Positions 46,612 to 54,216 of a stretch of 64,000 bases of DNA are shown here, in pieces. Position 1 is the stretch's first letter, and every line of letters begins with the position of its first letter. The notes beneath the pieces were generated by a model. It did no database searches, was not told the origin of the DNA, and saw only the letters and a list, made by a program, of their open reading frames with translations. Made by a program: the position numbers and the translations under genes. Source of the stretch: JAAYJM01 sp964498585 (GTDB taxonomy: Bacteria; Bacteroidota; Ignavibacteria; Kapaibacteriales; UBA2268). The stretch covers positions 1 through 64,000 of the forward strand of contig CAZCHH010000001.1 in assembly GCA_964498585.1 (NCBI GenBank), read 5' to 3'.

Positions 46612-47727
46612 TTATGCTCTTAGCTGGGCAGTTAACAATTCAATTCTTTCTTTTTCCTGAAAATATTCTTCTTTAATTTGATTAAATGTTTCTTTTACAG
46701 AAATAATCTTATCAGCTAAATAAGCATTAGTTCCGGCAAAAGCAAATCCAGCGTTCATTCTCCCTTTTGCGGAATTATGCAGAACCTGAGCAATGCAGTA
46801 AGGAGCAGTTTGATAATTGCAAGAACCGAGACAGTGCCAAATACATTTAAACGGATGAGTTTTTCCTGCTTGAATTTGTCTTACAAAATCGTTTTCTATT
46901 ACTCTTCCCGGTAAGCCAACCGGACTATCTATAATAGAAATATCCTCTTTTTTGCAAGCTAAATAGGTTTTCTTGAAATCTATAGAAGCATCACATTCGT
47001 TTGTAGTAACAAAGCGGGTGCCCAGTTTCACTGCTTTTGCTCCATACTGCATTATGTCATATATATCTTTTCCATAATAGATACCACCAGCAGCAATAAT
47101 TGGAATTTCTTTACTAAATTGATTTTCAAAAATTCTAATTTCTCTAATCGTTTCTTCAACTAAAATATGCAATGGAGCAAGCTTTCCCGTCAATTCTTCT
47201 TTTTTAAATCCGAGATGCCCACCAGCCATTGGTCCTTCAACAACGACAGCATCGGGAACATATCCGTATTTATTTGCCCAGTATTGAAAAATCAGTTTTG
47301 CGGCTTTTGCAGATGACACTTTAACAAGAAGCTTAGTGTTGTGTCCATCGCGTCCAGAAGAAGAAATCATAGCCGGAATTTTTAGTGGTAGCCCGGCACC
47401 CATAATCAAAATATCTATTTTCTCATCAAGAGCTACTTGAATAAGTTCCTCGTGGTCAGTCAAAGCAAGCATAATATTTAATCCTAAAACACCCTTTGTA
47501 TTTTTTCTTGCTTTTTGAATTTCATTACGCAATGCTCTTTTGTTTGCTTCACGGAAATTTGTATTGTAATCGGTTTCGTTCATTCCAATTCCCGCAGCAG
47601 AAATTACACCAACTCCACCTTCATTTGCAACTGCAGAGGCAAGCCCGGATAATGATATACAAACTCCCATTCCCCCCTGAAAAATTGGCAATGAAATATT
47701 TATATTTCCTATATTTATTGCTTTCAT
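46612..47727 (-). CDS. Nitronate monooxygenase family flavoprotein
   Basis: Predicted 371-aa FMN-dependent TIM-barrel enzyme of the nitronate monooxygenase / 2-nitropropane dioxygenase family. The N-terminal LPIFQGGMGV, GVGVISAAGIG and the VVEGPMAGGHLG segment (His about residue 171) are conserved in the family; PIIAAGGIYYG and LGTRFVTT bind the FMN phosphate. A Cys-rich segment CIWHCLGSCNYQTAPYC (about 294-310) is unusual for the short family members. FabK-type enoyl-ACP reductase is related, but the length and the Cys-rich tail favour the NMO-like group. It likely detoxifies nitronates. The promoter region contains a four-repeat array next to a LytTR regulator gene, which suggests control by that regulator. 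Confidence 0.85.
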   Translation of the reverse strand: MKAINIGNINISLPIFQGGMGVCISLSGLASAVANEGGVGVISAAGIGMNETDYNTNFREANKRALRNEIQKARKNTKGVLGLNIMLALTDHEELIQVALDEKIDILIMGAGLPLKIPAMISSSGRDGHNTKLLVKVSSAKAAKLIFQYWANKYGYVPDAVVVEGPMAGGHLGFKKEELTGKLAPLHILVEETIREIRIFENQFSKEIPIIAAGGIYYGKDIYDIMQYGAKAVKLGTRFVTTNECDASIDFKKTYLACKKEDISIIDSPVGLPGRVIENDFVRQIQAGKTHPFKCIWHCLGSCNYQTAPYCIAQVLHNSAKGRMNAGFAFAGTNAYLADKIISVKETFNQIKEEYFQEKERIELLTAQLRA

Positions 47728-47761
47728 AAATTATAATATTTGTAAAAAAAATAATTCAATA

Positions 47762-47862
47762 CAAATCTAATCAGAATTATTCTTTTTATTCGAATTTAGG
47801 GATATAGCTATTAAAATAGGGATATTTATTGATTTTAGGGACGAAAATGTGCTTTTTAGGGG
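47762..47862 (-). promoter_or_regulatory. Candidate LytTR operator array plus promoter of the NMO-type gene
   Basis: Four direct repeats of TAGGG(A/G) begin at 47797, 47817, 47836 and 47857, spaced 20, 19 and 21 bp, about two DNA turns apart. LytTR proteins typically bind direct repeats with a ~21-bp period. On the gene's strand they read (T/C)CCCTA. Immediately downstream is TAGATTTG (complement of 47762-47769), matching TAnnTTTG, 34 nt before the ATG. The -33 position has only TTCG, as expected for an activated promoter. The LytTR gene ends 6 bp beyond the last repeat. Confidence 0.6.
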
Positions 47863-47868
47863 CAAATA

Positions 47869-48702
47869 TTATATCAATTTCTTAAACTCTTCTATGTTAT
47901 TTTGAGAAACTAATGCAGGAAAATCAATATTTTCGAAATAAAGCATATAACCTTGCGAATTTCCTTTGATTTCTTTTATGTGATTTGTATTGACAATAAA
48001 AGAGCGATGACATTTAATTATAAAATCGAATTCTGCAATTTTTTCCTCTGCTTTATTAAGAGAACTTCTAATGAGTTGTTTATGTATTTGATTTTCTGAT
48101 TCGTAAAAAACCTCAATATAATTATCAGCAGCTTTTATCAATACCAATGAATTTGCAGCAAGAATAAGTCCGTCTTTTTTATATTCAGATTCAAAGTGAA
48201 TTAGCTTTTCTTTATGTTGTTTATTTTCAATTAGTTTCTTGTTTAATTGCTGAGCTGATTTTAAATTTAAACGCAATAATCTTTGCTGATTAATTACAAT
48301 TAATACTGCAACGGGAAGGGAACCGAGCAGCAAAATTCTGCCTATATCTGAATAATTGATGTTTATTATTCCAAATAATTGAGTATAAAGAACAAAATCG
48401 CTACCAGAAATTGCAAAAAGTATCCAAATATTCCAGATTATTTCTCTTTTTATATCCCAATTTGCAGATATTTTTTTAAACAAGCTGGGAATTACTATCA
48501 GATTTAAAGTTAGTATAAAAAAAGTTGATAGTGCAAGTCCGGAAAGCAAATAAAAAATCTCTTTCTGAGAAAATTCACTGACTTCAATTGGTTGAAAAAT
48601 AAGTAAAAATGCTAGAACCCCAAGACTAATAAATAAAATGGTTTTTGCATTGTGTTTTAAATCGTCATTAAAAGGATAAGGTTTATGTAAGAAGTTTAGC
48701 AT
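47869..48702 (-). CDS. Membrane-bound LytTR-family transcription regulator
   Basis: Predicted 277-aa protein with four hydrophobic helices (about residues 21-41, 48-72, 88-110 and 122-142), a short linker rich in Lys/Gln (about 145-175), and a C-terminal LytTR DNA-binding domain (about 178-277) with ADNYIEVFY and FIIKCHRSFIVNTNHIKEI, the family core. There is no receiver domain and no histidine kinase domain, so it is a one-component membrane-tethered regulator that may sense the membrane or periplasm directly. It lies 141 bp upstream of the NMO-type gene on the same strand with a LytTR-like repeat array between them. Confidence 0.88.
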   Translation of the reverse strand: MLNFLHKPYPFNDDLKHNAKTILFISLGVLAFLLIFQPIEVSEFSQKEIFYLLSGLALSTFFILTLNLIVIPSLFKKISANWDIKREIIWNIWILFAISGSDFVLYTQLFGIININYSDIGRILLLGSLPVAVLIVINQQRLLRLNLKSAQQLNKKLIENKQHKEKLIHFESEYKKDGLILAANSLVLIKAADNYIEVFYESENQIHKQLIRSSLNKAEEKIAEFDFIIKCHRSFIVNTNHIKEIKGNSQGYMLYFENIDFPALVSQNNIEEFKKLI

Positions 48703-48709
48703 TTTCTTT

Positions 48710-48749
48710 TCTCAATATTGTTCAAATCACTTATTGAGAAATTCTCAAT
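48710..48749. promoter_or_regulatory. Operator-like inverted repeat before the LytTR gene
   Basis: ATTGAGA (48733-48739) and TCTCAAT (48743-48749) are perfect inverted arms with a 3-nt spacer, 31 bp upstream of the LytTR ATG. A third half site TCTCAAT is at 48710-48716. It could be a binding site for an unknown repressor or activator. The remaining 48750-49028 stretch before mutS is AT-rich with no gene that I can see. Confidence 0.35.
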
Positions 48750-49028
48750 TAAAGTATTTTAAAATTAACTCTTTTTAAAATAAATTAAAAATGATATTTG
48801 AAATTTTGTTTTTTTTATGATTTGCTTTTTATCAAGTTTATAATTTTAACTTTTGCAAAGTATGGGAAACTTGTGCGAAAGTGAAAAAAGAAATGCAAAC
48901 AACTTGTTGCTCGTATGACCAGAATGAAGAAAAATCTTTCAATTGAAAAATCACTAATCCCAATTTCACTATTTTTTCTCAGTTTTTTTCCTTATTTTAG
49001 TCAAAAATTTATAAGGACTTTTATTTGA

Positions 49029-51680
49029 ATGAAAGATAAGCAAACTCCATTAGTTAAACAATATTCACAGATTAAACAGAAGCACCCCGATGCTGTTTTG
49101 CTTTACAGAATGGGTGATTTTTTTGAGACTTTCGATGAAGATGCTGAAATCACTTCTAAAGTATGCGGTATCGTTTTGACAAAGCGTAATAACGGTGCCG
49201 GTGGCGATACTCCTCTTGCCGGATTTCCACATCACCAATTAGAAAATTACTTACCTAAATTAGTTAAAGCTGGCTATCGCGTTGCCGTTTGCGAGCAGGT
49301 GGAAGACCCTAAAAAAGCACGCGGCATCGTGAAAAGAGAAGTGATTGAAGTGATTACCCCCGGCGTTGCTCTTTATGACAAACTGCTTGATACTAAACGA
49401 AATAACTACCTTGCCGCTATTTATTTAACTAATCTTACCAAAAGCCAGCGGCTCGTTGGGCTTAGCTTCACCGATATTTCTACGGCAGAATTTTCTACTG
49501 GCGAATTCAATCTTACCCAACTTTGCGAGATTTTGGAAACGCTCAGTCCATCTGAAATTATAATAAGCAAACAGCAAAAAAACGAGATTTTACCTTTACT
49601 CGAAAAGCTATCTTTCAAACCCGCTATTACAAAGCTTGAGCCCTGGATTTTCGATGAAGAATTTGGGCGACAAGGTTTGCTCGGGCAGTTCAAAACGCAA
49701 TCACTAAAACCGTATGGAATTGAAGAACTTCCGGTTGCTATAGCTTCTGCTGGTGCGGTTTTGCATTATATCAACGAAACCCAATTCAATAAAATAGAAC
49801 AAATTAAAAGCATAAAATTATTCAATCCAAGCGAATTTATGATTTTGGATTATGCTACACGGCGTAACCTCGAAATAACTTTTTCGGCTGGCGATGTAAA
49901 CCAGCAAGGCACTCTCATTTCTATTTTAGACAGCACTATAACTCCACAAGGGGGGCGGCTCTTCAAACAATGGATTACTCGCCCGCTAATCAAACTCAGT
50001 TCCATTTTGAAACGTAAGGAAGTAGTTAAAATATTCTTTGTAAATGCTAAAGAGCGTGAAAAGCTGCGAGAACTTTTGGGGAATATTGCAGATTTGGAAC
50101 GGATTATTTCGAAAATATGCTCAATGAGAGCGCATCCACGCGATATGATTACTCTGAAAAACAGCTTGGTCGTAATGCCGGAAATTGCTAAAATTCTAAA
50201 TAAATACGATAATTTTCTCATTCAATATATTTCAAAAAAGATTTCTGAACCTTTAAAATGTGCGTCTATTATAGAAAAAAGTTTGAATGAAGAACTTGGA
50301 ACTTCGATTGGCAGCGGAAATGTATTTCGGCGTGGCTACTCAAGCGAACTTGATAGCTACTTGGAAGCTAAACATTCCGGAAAAAGCTGGATTACTAATT
50401 TTCAGGAAAATGAACGGAAAACAAGCGGTATTCCATCGCTTAAAGTGAGTTTCAACAATGTTTTCGGTTACTACATCGAAATTTCTAATACTCACAAAGG
50501 GAAAGTTCCCAAAACTTACGAACGAAGGCAAACGCTTACAAATGCAGAACGTTACACAACTCCGGAGCTAAAAAGCATCGAATCGAAAATTTTAAGTGCA
50601 GAAGAGAAAATTTCCGAGTTGGAGCAATCGCTCTTTACTGAATTGCAGGTAAAAGTTTCGATGGAAACCGCTGTCATTCAGGATATTGCGAAAAGCATTG
50701 CTGCTCTTGACTGTCTGCTTTCCTTTGCTGAAATTTCTCAGATTTATAATTACTGCGAGCCGGTCGTTGACGATTCAAATATTTTGGAAATTGAGGAGGG
50801 GCGCCATCCTGTCGTTGAACGGCTTTTGCAAATCGGTGAAAAGTTTACTCCTAATTCCACTTATCTTGAGCCGGAAAAGGAAACTATCCACATAATTACC
50901 GGTCCGAATATGTCGGGAAAATCCTGCTATTTGCGGCAGGTCGGGTTGATTGTGCTGCTTGCTCAAATCGGCTGCTATGTTCCAGCGAAATCTGCTCGGG
51001 TGGGCATTGTGGACAGGATTTTCACTCGTGTGGGGGCGCAGGATAATATTACAGCCGGCGAAAGCACTTTCCTCGTTGAAATGCAGGAAGCTGCCAACAT
51101 TATGAACAATGCCAGCAATAAGTCCCTGATTTTGCTTGATGAAGTTGGGCGTGGAACTGCTACTTTCGATGGGATTTCGATTGCATGGGCTATTGCGGAG
51201 TATATCAACAACAATATAGATGCGAAAACGCTTTTTGCCACGCATTACCACGAATTGAACGATTTAGCTGAAAAATACGAAAGCATTGCAAATTACTGCG
51301 TGGAAGTGCTTGAGCTTGACAAAAATATATTATTTACTCATAAGGTGAAAGCCGGAGCCAGCAACCACTCATTTGGTATTCACGTTGCTAAAATGGCTGG
51401 GCTGCCTTTGAGCATTATCAACAGGGCTGATGAAATTTTGAAATCGCTTGAAGGGACTTACCAAGGCGAAATTAAAACTGAAAGCATTAAAACAAAAAAA
51501 GCATCTACGAAACAGGTAGAACCAAAGAAAAAGCAGTATATGCCAGAGCAGCTGCCTTTCTACGAATTTCGTGATGATGCTATCCGCGACAAAATACGCA
51601 ATATGGACATTGATAATCTATCGCCTGTGCAGGCACTATTGGAGCTTTCTGAACTTCATAAGGAAATAAAAAATGGATAA
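49029..51680 (+). CDS. mutS: DNA mismatch repair protein MutS
   Basis: Predicted 883-aa MutS, which binds mismatches and starts repair with MutL. The mismatch-probing Phe-x-Glu motif is in MGDFFETF (about residue 30-37). Connector, lever and clamp domains follow. The ATPase domain has Walker A GPNMSGKSCYLRQ (about 624) and Walker B LILLDEVGRGT (about 700), with ATHYHEL. The C-terminal tail has a Lys-rich linker (about 820-840) and a short helix likely used for dimer/tetramer contacts. The length and order are those of MutS1. Codon use looks slightly more GC-rich than the neighbouring cargo genes. The stop overlaps the start of a small HicB-like gene by 8 bp. Confidence 0.97.
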   Translation: MKDKQTPLVKQYSQIKQKHPDAVLLYRMGDFFETFDEDAEITSKVCGIVLTKRNNGAGGDTPLAGFPHHQLENYLPKLVKAGYRVAVCEQVEDPKKARGIVKREVIEVITPGVALYDKLLDTKRNNYLAAIYLTNLTKSQRLVGLSFTDISTAEFSTGEFNLTQLCEILETLSPSEIIISKQQKNEILPLLEKLSFKPAITKLEPWIFDEEFGRQGLLGQFKTQSLKPYGIEELPVAIASAGAVLHYINETQFNKIEQIKSIKLFNPSEFMILDYATRRNLEITFSAGDVNQQGTLISILDSTITPQGGRLFKQWITRPLIKLSSILKRKEVVKIFFVNAKEREKLRELLGNIADLERIISKICSMRAHPRDMITLKNSLVVMPEIAKILNKYDNFLIQYISKKISEPLKCASIIEKSLNEELGTSIGSGNVFRRGYSSELDSYLEAKHSGKSWITNFQENERKTSGIPSLKVSFNNVFGYYIEISNTHKGKVPKTYERRQTLTNAERYTTPELKSIESKILSAEEKISELEQSLFTELQVKVSMETAVIQDIAKSIAALDCLLSFAEISQIYNYCEPVVDDSNILEIEEGRHPVVERLLQIGEKFTPNSTYLEPEKETIHIITGPNMSGKSCYLRQVGLIVLLAQIGCYVPAKSARVGIVDRIFTRVGAQDNITAGESTFLVEMQEAANIMNNASNKSLILLDEVGRGTATFDGISIAWAIAEYINNNIDAKTLFATHYHELNDLAEKYESIANYCVEVLELDKNILFTHKVKAGASNHSFGIHVAKMAGLPLSIINRADEILKSLEGTYQGEIKTESIKTKKASTKQVEPKKKQYMPEQLPFYEFRDDAIRDKIRNMDIDNLSPVQALLELSELHKEIKNG

Positions 51681-51867
51681 CGAAATAAAAATTTCAAACA
51701 GCAAAAACATCGAAGACTACGAAATTCTGATTAGGAAAAGAGGAGACGATGACTTTGCCTCCTACTGTCCGCAATTAAACAGAATGTTCAAAGCTGGCAC
51801 ACTCACAGAAGCAAGACGAATGGTAAAAGAAGCAATAGAGGAGCATATTGGATTGAACATTGAGTAA
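51673..51867 (+). CDS. Orphan HicB-like small protein
   Basis: Predicted 64-aa protein with the HicB/UPF0150 partial RNase-H-like fold: YEILIRKRGDDDFASYCPQLNRMFKAGTL in outline, with the family ASYCPxL (usual fxaxxPel), GTLTEARRMVKEAIEEHI helix. There is no C-terminal helix-turn-helix and no HicA toxin next to it, so it is an orphan or degenerate antitoxin. It overlaps mutS by 8 bp and should be translated from the same mRNA. It may instead have been recruited for another role. Confidence 0.65.
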   Translation: MDNEIKISNSKNIEDYEILIRKRGDDDFASYCPQLNRMFKAGTLTEARRMVKEAIEEHIGLNIE

Positions 51868-51935
51868 TAAACATTTTTTAGTGAAAAAAAAAAATATTTA
51901 ATAAAATTTAGAAGAAAGAATAAATCAGTTTTTAA

Positions 51936-53030
51936 CTATTTTTCCTCTTTTTCTTTTTCTAATATTTCATTGAGGAATTTTTTTTCTATTTCAGAAAATT
52001 TAATTTGTTCCAAAGTCAAATTCGGGTCTGCAATATACCATTTGAATTTTGAAAAAAAGTCCTGCAATTTCATATCTTTAAAAACATAACCGTGCTGTGC
52101 ATAAATCATATTTCGTATTAGTTTTAAATCTTCTTTACTTAATTCAATATTATCAAGAAAGCTTTCTAATGAAAAATATTTTAATGAGTAATAAATCTTT
52201 TCAGTTCTTTTATCTAATGGATCAATTAAAAATGAATTTCTATTAATTATACCAAACTCTATATCATTTTCTGGTTTGAAGTTAGTAACATCAATCTGTA
52301 ATTTTCCTGATAAAATTCTAACCATTCTTGTAGCACTGCTGTCAAAATCATAATATTTTTCGTTAGTAATTTTTCCGGTTCCAATGATAGACCAATCAGC
52401 ATTTTTTCCAAAAATATCGTTTACATAAAAGTATTTATTATCTCCATAGTCAATTTGAACTGATAGATTCTTAATCATACCACCAGCCCATTTTGCTCCG
52501 GTTTTTAAAATATAATAATAAATCTCATCTACAACTACATTGGTGGTTCTAAGATAAGAGTAGCTTTGGTTAATTCTGTTCATTCCGGGCTTAAATGTAT
52601 ATTCAAAAAGATAAACGAAAACACCAGTTTCATCTTGAGTAAAATATAAGTCTTTGGTTTCCTTAAGCTCACAATCATCACATTTTGCTTTTTTTAACTT
52701 GTAAGGAATAATCTTTCCATTTGAAAAGATTTTTAAATCAGAAATTTGGCTGTTATTACAAACCTCATCAGCTGCATCTCCTGCTGCTGATGGTGCTTGG
52801 AAACCAACAAGCAACTTTCTCTCATTCTTTTCTGGATTATTAAATTCAAAAAGTATATTTACAGTGCAAATGTCATCTTGAACTTTAAAAGAGAGAATTT
52901 CTCTGTCAAGTGATATTTTTGTTTCCTTGGTTGGATAAATTACACCGCCACTCGAAAGATAAACTCCATCATTTCCAAATAAAGAAAATGAACTTATGAC
53001 TATCAAAATAATTATTATTTTTAATTTCAT
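51936..53030 (-). CDS. Exported YARHG-domain protein
   Basis: Predicted 364-aa protein with a signal peptide (about residues 1-18) and no T9SS tail. Residues ~19-270 form a beta-rich region with two close cysteines (KCDDCEL, about 104-110), resembling the DUF4424-type fold. The C-terminus (about 290-350) is a YARHG domain: RNMIYAQHGYVF and FSKFKWYIADP, the conserved extracellular motif of this family. YARHG proteins are thought to act in the cell envelope, but their activity is unknown. The gene is convergent with the mutS-hicB-like pair and stands alone. Confidence 0.75.
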   Translation of the reverse strand: MKLKIIIILIVISSFSLFGNDGVYLSSGGVIYPTKETKISLDREILSFKVQDDICTVNILFEFNNPEKNERKLLVGFQAPSAAGDAADEVCNNSQISDLKIFSNGKIIPYKLKKAKCDDCELKETKDLYFTQDETGVFVYLFEYTFKPGMNRINQSYSYLRTTNVVVDEIYYYILKTGAKWAGGMIKNLSVQIDYGDNKYFYVNDIFGKNADWSIIGTGKITNEKYYDFDSSATRMVRILSGKLQIDVTNFKPENDIEFGIINRNSFLIDPLDKRTEKIYYSLKYFSLESFLDNIELSKEDLKLIRNMIYAQHGYVFKDMKLQDFFSKFKWYIADPNLTLEQIKFSEIEKKFLNEILEKEKEEK

Positions 53031-53195
53031 ATTTTTTACTGAAAAGCCGTTTTATTTCTTAATTAATATTATCAATCTACAAACATATCAAATATTTATT
53101 TAAATACAAAAAAATATTAAGGAATTTCTAAAAACATAAAATTTATTGTGTAAACTTGACTAATTCAGTTGCAATTTCAGAATTTAGGTGAGCTG

Positions 53196-53287
53196 TCTGA
53201 ACCATGATTTACCTGATTTAAAGATTACTTGATTATCCTTTTCTATATTAATCAAGTAATCCTTTAATCCTTTAATCAAGGTTCAGA
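53196..53287. repeat. ~90-bp inverted repeat (TGAACTATGATT family, copy 2)
   Basis: It begins TCTGAACCATGATTTA and ends TTTAATCAAGGTTCAGA, an inverted copy with 8-bp perfect ends, and has a middle of TGATTA/TAATCC words. It lies 103 bp from the toxin stop codon. The rest of the 53031-53390 gap is AT-rich with nothing else recognised. Confidence 0.6.
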
Positions 53288-53390
53288 AGATTTTCTTCAT
53301 TAAATAAAATCACAACTCTAGGAAATTTATTAAAAGAATAAAGAAGAAATGAAAATTTGTAACAAAATCAAATTAATTATTCACTTTTTC

Positions 53391-53669
53391 TTATGGAAAG
53401 AATTTATAAATTTCTTTTCTATGCATTATTCTTGCGAATTCTATTATACCCTTTTCGAAGAAAAAGCCAATCCGATAATCAGCTAATTTTATTCTGTAAG
53501 CATTTTTAAATCCAGTAATTTTTCTTACCTTTTTTAAATCTGATAATTTTTCTGAATTCTCAATTTCTTCAATAATACCAGCCAGTTTCTTCCTTATTTT
53601 TACATTATCAATTCTGTCTATATCTTTGCTGAACTTATCAAGAAACTCTACTTTCATTTTAGCATCCAA
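53391..53669 (-). CDS. RelE/ParE-family toxin
   Basis: Predicted 92-aa toxin of the RelE/ParE fold. Family features include a N-terminal FLDKFSKDIDRI helix, GxKNAYRIKLADYRIGFFF strand pair (about 56-75) and a late RIMHRKEIYKFF. RelE members cut mRNA on the ribosome, while ParE members poison gyrase; sequence alone does not decide. Its ATG overlaps the antitoxin's last codons by 11 bp (TTGGATGCTAA); a second ATG at 53657 is also possible. Either start implies translational coupling to the antitoxin. Confidence 0.85.
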   Translation of the reverse strand: MDAKMKVEFLDKFSKDIDRIDNVKIRKKLAGIIEEIENSEKLSDLKKVRKITGFKNAYRIKLADYRIGFFFEKGIIEFARIMHRKEIYKFFP

Positions 53670-53856
53670 GTTTTTGCATAATTGATTCTCTGCTTACTTT
53701 TTTGCTTCTATCACATTCTTTCATCATTTCACCTAATAAAATATCTTCTTTTTCTTCAGCTGATAAAATTTTAGTTTTAATGTTCATTTTAGAAAATAAA
53801 TCAATAACAAACTCGAAATCTTCTAAATTATTTGGTGTAACAAGAATAGTATCCAT
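53659..53856 (-). CDS. Cognate antitoxin of the RelE/ParE-type toxin
   Basis: Predicted 65-aa protein with an N-terminal strand-helix part and a charged helical tail (LSAEEKEDILLGEMMKECDR, about 33-52) ending in SRESIMQKL. This resembles the short Bacteroidota antitoxins that sit directly before RelE-type toxins. The C-terminal helix should wrap the toxin. I see no clear DNA-binding motif, so autoregulation may need the toxin or be absent. It is the first gene of the pair, with an 11-bp overlap. Confidence 0.75.
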   Translation of the reverse strand: MDTILVTPNNLEDFEFVIDLFSKMNIKTKILSAEEKEDILLGEMMKECDRSKKVSRESIMQKLGC

Positions 53857-53967
53857 AATTAATTATATTTATTAATAATCTTTTATAACGAAAGACATAA
53901 CTCAATATTTTTAAATGTTGTATTTTTACATTTCTTATCAAGTGCAAATTGGGAAAGAGGCGATACG

Positions 53968-54055
53968 TCTGAACTATGATTTATATGATTTTTATGATTA
54001 AGATGATTTTTCTTATCATTTCTTCATTAAATAAATCAGAAAAATCATAGTTCAA
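53968..54055. repeat. ~90-bp inverted repeat (TGAACTATGATT family, copy 3)
   Basis: It begins TCTGAACTATGATTTATATG and ends AAAATCATAGTTCAAA in inverted form. It is closest to copy 1 at 7585-7674. It lies 111 bp upstream of the antitoxin start, so copies 2 and 3 bracket the toxin-antitoxin module symmetrically. The rest of the gap to the next gene holds only a candidate promoter. Confidence 0.6.
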
Positions 54056-54126
54056 AAAGAAATGTCTGCACTGTGATTTGTTTAACTCATCTTAGGTATT
54101 ACCACTTTCAATAATTTAATTTATAA

Positions 54127-54160
54127 TTTGAGTTATTAAATTTTCTCATATTTATTTTTG
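54127..54160 (+). promoter_or_regulatory. Candidate promoter of the second subtilase
   Basis: TTTG at 54127-54130 and TATTTTTG at 54153-54160 match the Bacteroidota promoter boxes, but the 22-nt spacer is slightly long. The ATG at 54217 follows 56 nt later. Confidence 0.45.
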
Positions 54161-54216
54161 TTAATTCAAAAATATTCAATAATTTGCTATTCTTGAATTA
54201 TACATCAAAAAAATAT

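Noticed and set aside
47869..48702. Two-component response regulator
   Set aside because: There is a LytTR domain but no receiver domain; the N-terminus is four membrane helices.
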